A DNA stretch of 12,064 nt. Origin: Cellulomonadaceae bacterium (lineage in GTDB: Bacteria > Actinomycetota > Actinomycetes > Actinomycetales > Cellulomonadaceae). Below the pieces are notes generated by a model. It saw only the letters and a list, made by a program, of their open reading frames with translations. It was not told the DNA's origin and made no database searches. The position numbers and the translations under genes are program-made. Location of the stretch: the NCBI GenBank assembly GCA_031283115.1, contig JAITCK010000121.1, positions 1 to 12,064 of the forward strand. Reading direction: 5' to 3'. Shown here one piece after another: positions 1 through 6,686 of this stretch; within the stretch, counting starts at the first letter, position 1; each line of letters starts with the position of its first letter.

Positions 1-1005
1 TCCAAAACCTGGACCGCCTGGTTCGCCAGCCACATCGCCCCCAGCGACCACACCTACGTCCAGCACCTGCTGACCACCTACAAGCCGGACAGTGACGACG
101 CGGCACGCACGCCGTTGAAGATCACCGAAGGCTCCGTAGGCGACATCGTGACAGTCGACGGCGTCAACTGGACGCTCGTTTCCGGCGGCAAAGACTACCT
201 CTCCGCCAAGAACGGCCTGGACGACTACAACAACGGCATCTGCCTGTTGTCCTCCCCCTCCAAGGCAACCGGAACGGAAAAATCCGCAACCTGCACGCAA
301 GGCAAACTGTCCCAATCCATCAGCAGTTGGCTGGGCACTAAAGGTTTCATGTTTGTCCCCTTCACCGGCTCCCCCAACCCTGCCCCCTCGGCAACCATGA
401 ACGCCAAGTGGTGGCCCACAGTCGGTTCCGTTGTCACCCTGCGGGTCAAGGCCAGCGAATACAACACTGGTGAAGTCAAGGGCGCCGAATGGCTCTACAT
501 TGACGTTACCCGCGTAGCAGGCGGCAGTGACGCCAACCCCATGCTCAACTGGTTGAAATACACACAAAGCACCTCTGAATCCGTCTACTTCTTCGCAGCC
601 ACCTACACCTGGGAAGAAACCCTGACCATTCCCGCCGCCCCCCCTGCTGCCCCGCCAGCACCCCAGCCTCCCATCGAGGTTGGCGGCGGCCAACCCATCC
701 CCGGTGAAGAAGAAGGCGAAGAGCCGCTCGACCCCGGCGACGTGGGCAGCACCGTCCCCGTTGACGAAACCGGCAACACCGTCGTCATTGAGAAAACCAC
801 CATCGTCAACAACACTGTGACCAAAGAAATCCCGGCCCTGGCCATCACTGGCGGCCCCGCCCCCAAGTTGGCCCTGACCGGCGAAGCCCCCAAGTTGGCT
901 CTCACTGGTATTGACGGTTCGGTTGTCTTCGCTGCGATCATGCTTCTCGGCACCGGCTGCGCCCTCGTTGCCAGCACCCGCCGCGAACAGGAAGTTACCG
1001 CCTAA
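1..1005 (+). CDS. LAxTG-anchored cell-surface protein, 3' part (5' end outside window)
   Basis: The frame is open from base 1 with no convincing start, so the gene begins upstream; 334 residues are visible before the TAA stop. An internal TTG at 115 is not a credible start because the frame continues upstream of it. The C-terminus has the layout of a sortase substrate: a Pro-rich stretch (about residues 208-225), an acidic Gly/Glu-rich linker, three pentapeptides LAITG, LALTG and LALTG (bases 838-852, 868-882, 895-909), a hydrophobic segment of about 20 residues and a short tail with RRE. LAxTG is the motif linked to class E sortases in actinobacteria, so the protein is probably covalently attached to peptidoglycan. 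The N-terminal visible part (residues 1-200) is rich in Ser, Thr, Trp and Tyr, with two Cys about 18 residues apart. I do not recognise its family; adhesin or other surface function is inference. No sortase gene is in the window. A strong hairpin follows the stop. Confidence 0.8.
   Translation, partial: SKTWTAWFASHIAPSDHTYVQHLLTTYKPDSDDAARTPLKITEGSVGDIVTVDGVNWTLVSGGKDYLSAKNGLDDYNNGICLLSSPSKATGTEKSATCTQGKLSQSISSWLGTKGFMFVPFTGSPNPAPSATMNAKWWPTVGSVVTLRVKASEYNTGEVKGAEWLYIDVTRVAGGSDANPMLNWLKYTQSTSESVYFFAATYTWEETLTIPAAPPAAPPAPQPPIEVGGGQPIPGEEEGEEPLDPGDVGSTVPVDETGNTVVIEKTTIVNNTVTKEIPALAITGGPAPKLALTGEAPKLALTGIDGSVVFAAIMLLGTGCALVASTRREQEVTA
859..899 (+). repeat. 27-bp tandem unit carrying LALTG motifs
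   Basis: A 14-base direct repeat (GCCCCCAAGTTGGC) occurs at 859-872 and 886-899, a 27-bp period that stays in frame and encodes APKLALTG twice. With the preceding LAITG it gives three sorting-type motifs in a row. The copies differ at synonymous positions just after the identical core, so the duplication is not very recent. Confidence 0.7.
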
Positions 1006-1021
1006 CCACCACCCCTCACCC

Positions 1022-1068
1022 CACCGATCCCCGCGCCTCCTCCCGCCTTGGAGACGCGGGGATCGGTG
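1022..1068 (+). terminator. Strong hairpin after the surface-protein gene, probable terminator
   Basis: Arms at 1022-1035 and 1055-1068 are a perfect 14-bp inverted repeat (CACCGATCCCCGCG and its complement). After one mismatch, four more pairs form (1037-1040 with 1050-1053), leaving a 9-nt loop. It starts 17 nt after the upstream stop codon. No T-tract follows, which is common for actinobacterial terminators. It lies before the aminotransferase start at 1124 and should insulate the two genes. Confidence 0.7.
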
Positions 1069-1110
1069 CGTGACGTGTGGCCTCTGCGCCGGTAACCACC
1101 CCCGTCCGAT

Positions 1111-1119
1111 AAGGTGGGG
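1111..1119 (+). promoter_or_regulatory. Ribosome binding site of the aminotransferase
   Basis: The purine-rich stretch AAGGTGGGG ends 4 nt before the GTG at 1124. It supports this start over the longer reading frame, which runs back through the hairpin and into the upstream gene. TAAGGT at 1110-1115 also fits a TANNNT -10 element 8 nt before the GTG, so a near-leaderless transcript cannot be excluded. Confidence 0.5.
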
Positions 1120-1123
1120 CACC

Positions 1124-2437
1124 GTGAGCGATGTGACTGCTGGCCTACCGCAAGCAACCAACCCCCTCCAGGGAAGTCTGCCCGCCCTGCAGGCAGACTA
1201 CGCAGCCCTCTGTGCGCGCGGGCTGGCACTCGACCTCACCCGCGGAAAACCCGCAGCAGACCAACTGGCCCTCAGCGAACCCCTGCTCAGCCTGCCCGGC
1301 AGCGGCATCGACCTAGACGACGCGGGCACGGACGTGCGCAACTACGGCGGAGGCGACGGCCTGCCTGGGCTGCGCCGCATCTTCGCCCCCCTCTACGGCG
1401 TGCCCGTCGACCAGTTCCTGGCCCTGGGCAACGCCTCCCTCCACGTCATGCACGACGTCATCACCTTCGCCCTACTCCACGGCCTGCCCGACTCACCCCA
1501 ACCCTGGGCCCGCGAAGAAACCCTCAAGTTCATCTGCCCTGTACCCGGCTACGACCGCCACCACTCCATCTGCCAGGCCTACGGCATCGACATGATCCCC
1601 GTGCCCATGCAGGCCGACGGCCCCGACGCAGCCGCTATCGCCGCCCTGGTCGCATCCGACCCGGCCATCAAAGGCATGTGGCTGGTGCCCACCTACTCCA
1701 ACCCGTCAGGCGCCGTTGTCACCGACGATGTAGCCCAGGCCCTGGTGTCCATGCCTACGGCAGCCCCCGACTTCCGCATCTTCTGGGACAACGCCTACGC
1801 CATCCACCACCTGACCGACGTAGAAACCCCCTCAGCCGACGCCCTAGCCTTGGCCGCAGCAGCAGGAAACCCCGACCGGGTGCTCATGTTCGCCTCCACC
1901 TCCAAAGTGAGTTTCGCCGGGTCAGGTATCGCCTTCTTCGCGTCATCGCCAGCCAACATCGACTGGCTGCGGGCCCGCCGCAGCGTGCAAACCATCGGCC
2001 CCGACAAAATCAACCACCTGCGCCACGCCCTCTTCTTCCGCGACAGCGACGGCGTGCGCACCCACATGCGGGCCCACGCCGCCATACTCGCCCCCAAGTT
2101 CGCTGCCGTGCAACGCATCCTGACAGCCCGCCTGGGCGCCCTACGCGACGCCGGGCTAGTCACCTGGACAAACCCCCAAGGCGGCTACTTTGTCTCCCTC
2201 AACGTCATGCCAGGCACGGCAGCCCGCGTGATCGCCCTGGCCAAACAGGCAGGCGTGGCCCTCACCCCCGCCGGAGCCACCTGGCCCCTGGGCGTCGACC
2301 CGCGCGACGAAAACATCCGCCTAGCCCCCTCCATGCCCCCTCTAGCGGACGTCGAAGAGGCCATGGAAGCCGTCGCCCTCTGCGTGCAACTCGCCGCAGC
2401 CGAGGTCACGTACCGTCAGCCAAGCAACTCGCGTTGA
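1124..2437 (+). CDS. PLP-dependent aminotransferase, aspartate aminotransferase type
   Basis: A 437-residue class I/II fold aminotransferase, most like the actinobacterial aspartate aminotransferase group with the N-terminal motif LDLTRGKP (here residues 36-43). Expected reaction: PLP-dependent amino transfer between aspartate (or a similar amino acid) and 2-oxoglutarate, in the cytosol. Visible cofactor and active-site features: NYGGGDG near residue 75, [15 protein letters not shown], the PLP-phenol Asp/Tyr motif WDNAYAIHH, the Schiff-base lysine K261 in STSKVSFAG, and the late Arg in ENIRLAPS that would bind the substrate carboxylate. GTG 1124 is chosen because it follows a purine-rich site and the family homology starts soon after; the upstream extension of the same frame is Arg/Pro-rich shadow sequence crossing the hairpin. 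The last 22 nt overlap the end of smpB on the other strand. Substrate specificity cannot be read from sequence alone. Confidence 0.9.
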   Translation: MSDVTAGLPQATNPLQGSLPALQADYAALCARGLALDLTRGKPAADQLALSEPLLSLPGSGIDLDDAGTDVRNYGGGDGLPGLRRIFAPLYGVPVDQFLALGNASLHVMHDVITFALLHGLPDSPQPWAREETLKFICPVPGYDRHHSICQAYGIDMIPVPMQADGPDAAAIAALVASDPAIKGMWLVPTYSNPSGAVVTDDVAQALVSMPTAAPDFRIFWDNAYAIHHLTDVETPSADALALAAAAGNPDRVLMFASTSKVSFAGSGIAFFASSPANIDWLRARRSVQTIGPDKINHLRHALFFRDSDGVRTHMRAHAAILAPKFAAVQRILTARLGALRDAGLVTWTNPQGGYFVSLNVMPGTAARVIALAKQAGVALTPAGATWPLGVDPRDENIRLAPSMPPLADVEEAMEAVALCVQLAAAEVTYRQPSNSR

Positions 2438-2961
2438 CGCATCGCCCTTTGGGCTTCACGGTTGTCCTGCTTCTCACGCAGGGTTTGACGTTTGTCGTAT
2501 TCCTTTTTACCGCGGGCCAAAGCGATCTCTACTTTGGCCCTCCCGTCAAGGAAATACAGGGCTAAAGGAATGATGGTTTGGCCTTTGGCCTGCACCTTCA
2601 TGGCCAGTCGGTCGATTTCTTCCCGGTGAAGCAGCAGTTTGCGTTTGCGGCGGGGGGCATGGTTGTTCCAGGTGCCTTGGAAATATTCGGGAATGTGTAC
2701 GCCCTCCAGCCAGGCTTCGCCCCGGTCAACCAGCACGAACCCGTCAGCCAGGGAGGCGCGGCCCATGCGGAGGGCTTTGACTTCGGTGCCGGACAGGACA
2801 ATGCCAGCCTCGAACACGTCTTCGATAACGTAGTCGTGGCGGGCTTTCTTGTTGTTGGCGACAATCTGGCGCACCGGCCCGGAGGCTGCCGCCTTCTTTT
2901 TCGGTTTGGTGGTGTGCCCGGCCCACGCCTCGGCCACCTGTACCGTCCCACCTTTAGCCAT
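2416..2961 (-). CDS. smpB: SsrA-binding protein SmpB
   Basis: A 181-residue protein that binds tmRNA and carries it to stalled ribosomes for trans-translation. Family hallmarks are present: an N-terminal [18 protein letters not shown] block, [15 protein letters not shown], the DGFV and [12 protein letters not shown] segments, [10 protein letters not shown], a [11 protein letters not shown] segment, and the basic C-terminal tail with [13 protein letters not shown], which in the family lies in the mRNA path. It is about 20 residues longer than typical because of an N-terminal extension (about residues 1-30, Lys/Ala-rich). ATG 2961 is backed by AGGAGAG with an 8-nt spacer. It is the last gene of the ftsE-ftsX-M23 group, 57 nt after the M23 stop, so probably cotranscribed. 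Its 3' end overlaps the convergent aminotransferase. The tmRNA gene ssrA is not in the window. Confidence 0.96.
   Translation of the reverse strand: MAKGGTVQVAEAWAGHTTKPKKKAAASGPVRQIVANNKKARHDYVIEDVFEAGIVLSGTEVKALRMGRASLADGFVLVDRGEAWLEGVHIPEYFQGTWNNHAPRRKRKLLLHREEIDRLAMKVQAKGQTIIPLALYFLDGRAKVEIALARGKKEYDKRQTLREKQDNREAQRAMRQRELLG
2514..2540 (+). terminator. Hairpin inside smpB, possible terminator for the convergent aminotransferase
   Basis: A perfect 9-bp inverted repeat, GGGCCAAAG (2514-2522) and CTTTGGCCC (2532-2540), with a 9-nt loop. It lies 76 nt past the aminotransferase stop and within the last third of smpB. The convergent genes overlap, so there is no non-coding space for a terminator. 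No T-run follows, so its role is inference. Confidence 0.3.
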
Positions 2962-2969
2962 TGTTCGCC

Positions 2970-2976
2970 CTCTCCT
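2970..2976 (-). promoter_or_regulatory. Ribosome binding site of smpB
   Basis: AGGAGAG on the minus strand, 8 nt before ATG 2961. It is the clearest Shine-Dalgarno in the window apart from that of ftsX and fixes the smpB start. Confidence 0.75.
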
Positions 2977-3018
2977 GGCACGCTGAATCAGCAGTCAAGG
3001 ATACGCGATGGGGGCAGG

Positions 3019-4584
3019 TTAGCCGAGCCAGCCCATCGGGTTTTGGGTGGAGCCGTTGACGTAAACCTCAAAGTGGAGGTGGCAGGCAGTAGACACGCCG
3101 CCGGTGGCGCCGGAGTAGCCCACCAGTTGTCCGCGGCTCACGTAGGCGCCCCTGCCAACCACGTAGCGGGTGAAGTGCATGTAGCGGGTCATCACGTTGC
3201 GGCCCTGGTAACTGCCGTGGTCGATCATGATGTTGTTTCCGGCGCTGTACTGGTATTGGGCCAGCACCACGATGCCGCTTTGGGCTGCGTAGATGGGGGT
3301 GCCGCAGGGGGCTCGGAAGTCGGTTCCAGCGTGCAGGCGCGTGTAACCCAGCACCGGGTGGAAACGCATCCCGTAACTGCTGGTGACATGCGGGTTGGAG
3401 ACGGGCCAGGTGAGGAAGCGTCCGTGAGATGCGGGCGGGGCGGGGGCGGGGTTGCTGCCGCCGCCCGATGACGTGCCGCTCTTCTTTTTTGCGGCCTCCT
3501 CTGCGGCCCGTTTTTGCGCGATAATACGGTCGCGTTCGGCTTGTTGGGCAGCCAACTGTTTGACCTGACCGGCAAAGCGGGCTTCGTCTTCTTGAGTTTT
3601 TTTCAACTCGTCGAGCGTGAGTTCGCGCTCTTCTTCAATGTCGGCTTTGAGTTGGGTTTTTTGCGCGATAAGCCGGTCCACTTCGGCTTTACGTTCTTGG
3701 GCCCGGCGTTGCGCCGCCTGGGTGGCGACGACGTTGTCATCGGCGGCTTTTTTGAGTTGCGCGATGGTTTCACGGATGGCTTCGAGCCGTACCGCCTGGT
3801 TGCGCAGGGTGGCTTGAGCGTCTTGCATGGCGGCCAGGGCGCGGGACTGTGACCTTGTGGCCGACGATTGGACGGCAGTAGCGCGAACGAACTCGCTGGC
3901 ATCTTGCGCACCCGTGACCACGCCCAGCGTGGAGGGGCCGCCTGACCCGCGCACTGCTTCACGGGCCATGCGCACTATTTGTTGGCGGGCGGCAGCCACA
4001 TGAACTTCTTGGGTTTCCGCCTGGTCGGTGATGCGGGTTTCTTCTGCCTGCGCGTCGGTCAGGCGTTCGGCCAGTACGGCGGCTTCCCGCTGGGCTGCTT
4101 CCACGTCGGCGACGGCTTGGGCGAGTTCTGCCTCAGCGAGAGGCAGGCGGGCTTCAACCGTGTTGAGGTCGAGGGTGGCCTGTTTGAGGCGGGCACTGGC
4201 GTCGGCAAGTTTTTTGTCGAGTTTTCTCCGTTCGGCGGCTTTGGCGCGGGCGTTGGCTTCCGCAGCGGCCTTCTGCTTGTCCAGGTCGGTGGAGAAGGTT
4301 CTGAGTTTGGCGTTGAAGTCGTCAATATCGCTGGCGGTAGCGGGCCTAGCCCCGCCCACGCCCAAGGCGCCCGCAAGCAGGGCGGCGAGGGCAGCGCAGG
4401 CCAGGCGGCGGGCTGTCCGATGAACTGTCCGATGGTGCTGGGGCCGGGCATGCACCGTCGTCGCAACTGACGGCACTGAAACTGCCAGCGTCGAAACTTC
4501 CGACACTGCTGGTTCTGTCGCCGCTGCTGCCCGTGCCGCCTGCGTCACGGTCGCACCCATCGTCACCTCACCCATCGTCGTCAC
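3019..4584 (-). CDS. Secreted coiled-coil M23 (LytM) zinc endopeptidase, FtsEX-linked
   Basis: A 521-residue exported peptidoglycan endopeptidase. A signal peptide is visible: basic RTARR, a hydrophobic stretch near residues 61-78 and a likely cleavage after A84 (ATA/S). Residues about 86-365 are Ala/Glu/Lys/Gln-rich heptad-like coiled coil, then a Ser/Gly/Pro linker and an M23 domain from about 390. The zinc site is complete: H418 and D422 in HAGTD, and H502/H504 in HLHFE, unlike degenerate EnvC-type activators. The gene starts in a GTGA overlap with the ftsX stop, so translation is probably coupled, and the architecture matches hydrolases switched on by FtsEX. Start is uncertain: GTG 4584 gives a very long pre-signal region; ATG 4575, ATG 4560 (GAGG 5 nt upstream) or GTG 4455 would shorten it. 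The hydrolytic role and FtsX partnership are inferred from family and context. Confidence 0.9.
   Translation of the reverse strand: MTTMGEVTMGATVTQAARAAAATEPAVSEVSTLAVSVPSVATTVHARPQHHRTVHRTARRLACAALAALLAGALGVGGARPATASDIDDFNAKLRTFSTDLDKQKAAAEANARAKAAERRKLDKKLADASARLKQATLDLNTVEARLPLAEAELAQAVADVEAAQREAAVLAERLTDAQAEETRITDQAETQEVHVAAARQQIVRMAREAVRGSGGPSTLGVVTGAQDASEFVRATAVQSSATRSQSRALAAMQDAQATLRNQAVRLEAIRETIAQLKKAADDNVVATQAAQRRAQERKAEVDRLIAQKTQLKADIEEERELTLDELKKTQEDEARFAGQVKQLAAQQAERDRIIAQKRAAEEAAKKKSGTSSGGGSNPAPAPPASHGRFLTWPVSNPHVTSSYGMRFHPVLGYTRLHAGTDFRAPCGTPIYAAQSGIVVLAQYQYSAGNNIMIDHGSYQGRNVMTRYMHFTRYVVGRGAYVSRGQLVGYSGATGGVSTACHLHFEVYVNGSTQNPMGWLG
4554..4579 (-). repeat. 15-bp in-frame duplication at the M23 start region
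   Basis: The 11-mer CACCCATCGTC (plus strand) occurs at 4554-4564 and 4569-4579, a 15-bp period. In the reading frame it repeats TMG-(E/A) and yields two ATG codons (4575 and 4560), which is why the start of this gene is ambiguous. Confidence 0.5.
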
Positions 4585-5495
4585 ACCCTCGTGTACCTGG
4601 CCAGCGTGACCACAGAACTGACCACGGCCAAAGCCAATGCAACCCCCATCAGCAGGGGGGCGACAGCCAGCACGTCAGACGTGCCCACATAGGACAGCCA
4701 ATCCACCGACCCGGCCAGCCAGTCGGTCACCAGGTAGCGCACACCCAGCCAGAGTCCGCCCACGGCCAGCATCGACCCGACCACAGCGGCGATAGACCCT
4801 TCCAGCAGGAAGGGCAGTTGGATAAAGGAGTTGGAAGCCCCCACCAGCCGCATAATGCCGGTTTCTCGCCGCCGCGATACCGCCGACAGGCGAATAGTGG
4901 TGGCGATCAGCAAAGAGGCGCAAACGAGCATGACGGCGGCCAGGCCAGCAGCCAGCAGGGAGGCCCGGCCAAGCGCCAGGAAGAGGGGCTGGAAGATGCC
5001 GCGCTGGTCATCCACCAGTTCCACACCCTGCCTGCCGGTGAGCACGTCAGAAACCAGTTCGAAGTTTTCCGGGTCGGTCAGTTTGAGGCGCAGAGAAGCC
5101 TGCATGTCATCGGCAGTCAGGTCAGTGCCCTTGTATTTGCCGTCAGGGTGTTGGGCCAGAAAAGCCGTGTAAGCGTCATCCTTCGATTCGACGTAGACGG
5201 CACTCACCTTGCCCGCCAACTCGGTGTCAATCACCTGACGTAGGGCTTCCACCTGGGCGCCCGTGGCCTCACCTGCCGCGCAGGTCGGCTCCAAGGATCC
5301 GTTGGGGCACAAGAACACTGACACTTCAACCAGGTCATACCATTCGCCTTTAAGGGTGGTCACCTGCCGTTGTAGCAGGGCGGCAGCCCCCACAAAAGCC
5401 AGCGACACAAAGGTCACCAAAATAATGGACGTGACCATAGTGAGGTTGCGGCGCAGGCCACTGAACACTTCGGCAAGCACAAACTGGAAACGCAT
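4581..5495 (-). CDS. ftsX: Cell-division ABC transporter-like membrane protein FtsX
   Basis: A 304-residue FtsX: cytoplasmic N-terminus, first membrane segment about residues 20-41, an extracellular domain about 43-172, then three more membrane segments, the last ending almost at the C-terminus. With FtsE it forms the divisome complex that passes ATP-driven conformational change to periplasmic or wall-side hydrolases. The motif RRRETGIMRLVGAS after TM2 is typical of the FtsX/MacB fold. ATG 5495 is chosen over an upstream in-frame start because GGAGGG lies 9 nt before it and the homologous MRFQFVLAEVFSGLRRN begins here. The gap to the ftsE stop is 5 nt, and the stop overlaps the next gene's GTG by 4 nt. 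The extracellular domain holds two Cys, C63 and C72, outside the membrane and possibly forming a disulfide. Confidence 0.96.
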   Translation of the reverse strand: MRFQFVLAEVFSGLRRNLTMVTSIILVTFVSLAFVGAAALLQRQVTTLKGEWYDLVEVSVFLCPNGSLEPTCAAGEATGAQVEALRQVIDTELAGKVSAVYVESKDDAYTAFLAQHPDGKYKGTDLTADDMQASLRLKLTDPENFELVSDVLTGRQGVELVDDQRGIFQPLFLALGRASLLAAGLAAVMLVCASLLIATTIRLSAVSRRRETGIMRLVGASNSFIQLPFLLEGSIAAVVGSMLAVGGLWLGVRYLVTDWLAGSVDWLSYVGTSDVLAVAPLLMGVALALAVVSSVVTLARYTRV

Positions 5496-5500
5496 AACAG

Positions 5501-6472
5501 TCAGCCCTCCGTTCCAGGCTCTTCGGCGACAGCCGCAAGTTCTGGCGACCACGGGTTGGCTTGCGGTTTCGCCCAGCCGTGCTGTTCAGCAAACCGTAAC
5601 TCGCTTTGCCGCCGCGACCGCAAACCCGCAATAACGGGAGGTTGCCGCAGGTCAGTCAGGTTATTGTCCGACGGCCCATCGGCAGGGCTGGCGACCTGGT
5701 TGTTGAGCACAGCGCCCACCGGAAGCAGGTCATCCGCTGTTTCCCGGGCGAGGCCTGCGGTAGCCAGGTCAGAGACATCGGCGTCCGGGTTCAACATGTA
5801 GCCGCCAGCCAACTCATCGCGGGCAATATGGCCGTCATCCAGTTCCACCACCCGCTTGCGCATTTCGTTGACGATGCTGCTGTCGTGCGTGGCCATCACC
5901 ACGGTAGTTCCCGTCGAACTGATGCGGTTGAGCAGCCGCATAATGCCCAAAGACGTGGTGGGATCCAGGTTTCCGGTCGGTTCGTCAGCCAGTAAAAGTG
6001 CAGGCCGGTTGACCACAGCGCGGGCGATAGCCACCCGCTGCTGCTCACCGCCAGACAACTCGTGGGGGCGACGTTTGGCCTTACCCTCCAAGCCCACCAG
6101 TTCCAAAACCTCGGGAACTCGGGTGGCGATGGCGTGACGCTTAGCGCCGATCACCTGCAAAGCGAAGGCCACATTTTCGTAGACCGTTTTGTTGGGCAGC
6201 AGGCGGAAGTCTTGAAAAACCATGCCGATAGTGCGGCGCAGGTGGGGCACCTTCCACGTGTTGAGGCGAGACAGGTCACGCCCCGCCACAAAAACCGTCC
6301 CCGACGTGGGGCGTTCCTCACGCAAGACCAGGCGCAAAAAGGTCGACTTGCCTGAACCGGACGCGCCAACAAGAAAAACAAACTCTCCACGTTCGATGTC
6401 AACGCTCACCTGGTCAAGCGCAGGCCGAGCACCGCGCAAGTACATCTTAGAGACATTCTCGAAACGGATCAC
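5501..6472 (-). CDS. ftsE: Cell-division ATPase FtsE with a C-terminal extension
   Basis: A 323-residue ABC ATPase, the cytoplasmic motor of FtsEX. All motifs are intact: Walker [10 protein letters not shown] (residues 36-44), Q-loop VFQD (Q87), signature LSGGEQQ (139-145), Walker B LLLADEP with catalytic E164, D-loop NLD (168-170) and H-loop H196. GTG 6472 is preferred because the family begins with xIRFENVSK; the longer frame starts at a TTG with Trp/Cys-rich unlike-protein sequence. No clear Shine-Dalgarno precedes it. The ATPase core ends near residue 226, matching the usual length of about 229, but here about 97 further residues follow, polar and Pro/Asn/Asp-rich with an [10 protein letters not shown] patch. 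The tail is not recognisable to me. ftsX follows after 5 nt. Confidence 0.96.
   Translation of the reverse strand: MIRFENVSKMYLRGARPALDQVSVDIERGEFVFLVGASGSGKSTFLRLVLREERPTSGTVFVAGRDLSRLNTWKVPHLRRTIGMVFQDFRLLPNKTVYENVAFALQVIGAKRHAIATRVPEVLELVGLEGKAKRRPHELSGGEQQRVAIARAVVNRPALLLADEPTGNLDPTTSLGIMRLLNRISSTGTTVVMATHDSSIVNEMRKRVVELDDGHIARDELAGGYMLNPDADVSDLATAGLARETADDLLPVGAVLNNQVASPADGPSDNNLTDLRQPPVIAGLRSRRQSELRFAEQHGWAKPQANPWSPELAAVAEEPGTEG
5505..5510 (-). promoter_or_regulatory. Ribosome binding site of ftsX inside the ftsE 3' end
   Basis: GGAGGG on the minus strand, 9 nt before ATG 5495. It is embedded in the last codons of ftsE (Glu-Gly-stop). This sets the ftsX start and points to coupled translation of the pair. 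Confidence 0.8.
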
Positions 6473-6686
6473 ACCCCGATGTTTCCACCAGCACCAGTTG
6501 CGACCTGGGCAGACACGCCGCAAGCCCCCAACCCGTGACCCGAGTCACTACCTCAACGACGATGAGGTGACATCACGCAAGCCACCTGACGGAAACGGGG
6601 CGGAGGGTAAGGGTTTTCGAACTCGACCGCAGCATTGCACAGGCGATCCGAAAAATGCGTCCCTGCGACCTCGGCTGGAAAACGTG
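6473..6686 (-). other. Non-coding gap between prfB and ftsE, probable ftsE leader
   Basis: A stretch of 214 nt without a convincing gene. It holds two small inverted repeats: GTGAC/GTCAC at 6535-6539 and 6544-6548 with a 4-nt loop, and ACCTCA/TGAGGT at 6550-6555 and 6563-6568 with a 7-nt loop. The first right arm can also pair with 6567-6570, so the two are alternatives. I could not pick out a good promoter pair for ftsE or a T-tailed terminator for prfB. The largest spacing inside the minus-strand gene series suggests that a promoter for ftsE-ftsX-M23-smpB lies here. Confidence 0.4.

Noticed and set aside
911..1123. Longer start for the aminotransferase frame
   Set aside because: The extra 71 residues are Arg/Pro-rich, overlap the surface-protein gene in another frame and cross the 1022-1068 hairpin; homology and the purine-rich site place the start at 1124.
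1114..2565. 483-codon plus-strand frame over the aminotransferase
   Set aside because: Composition is dominated by Arg, Pro and His, as expected for an out-of-frame reading of GC-rich coding DNA; the overlapping aminotransferase has full family motifs.
2578..3471. 297-codon plus-strand frame opposite smpB and the M23 gene
   Set aside because: It lies antisense to two strongly supported genes, and its Gly/Ala/Val/His-rich product has no recognisable motif.
6601..6630. TTTTCGAACTCG resembling a tRNA T-arm
   Set aside because: No matching acceptor, D or anticodon arms can be drawn around it.
6573..6635. 20-residue minus-strand open frame in the prfB-ftsE gap, a possible leader peptide
   Set aside because: It has no ribosome binding site at a useful distance and no run of regulatory codons or following attenuator hairpin with a T-tract.
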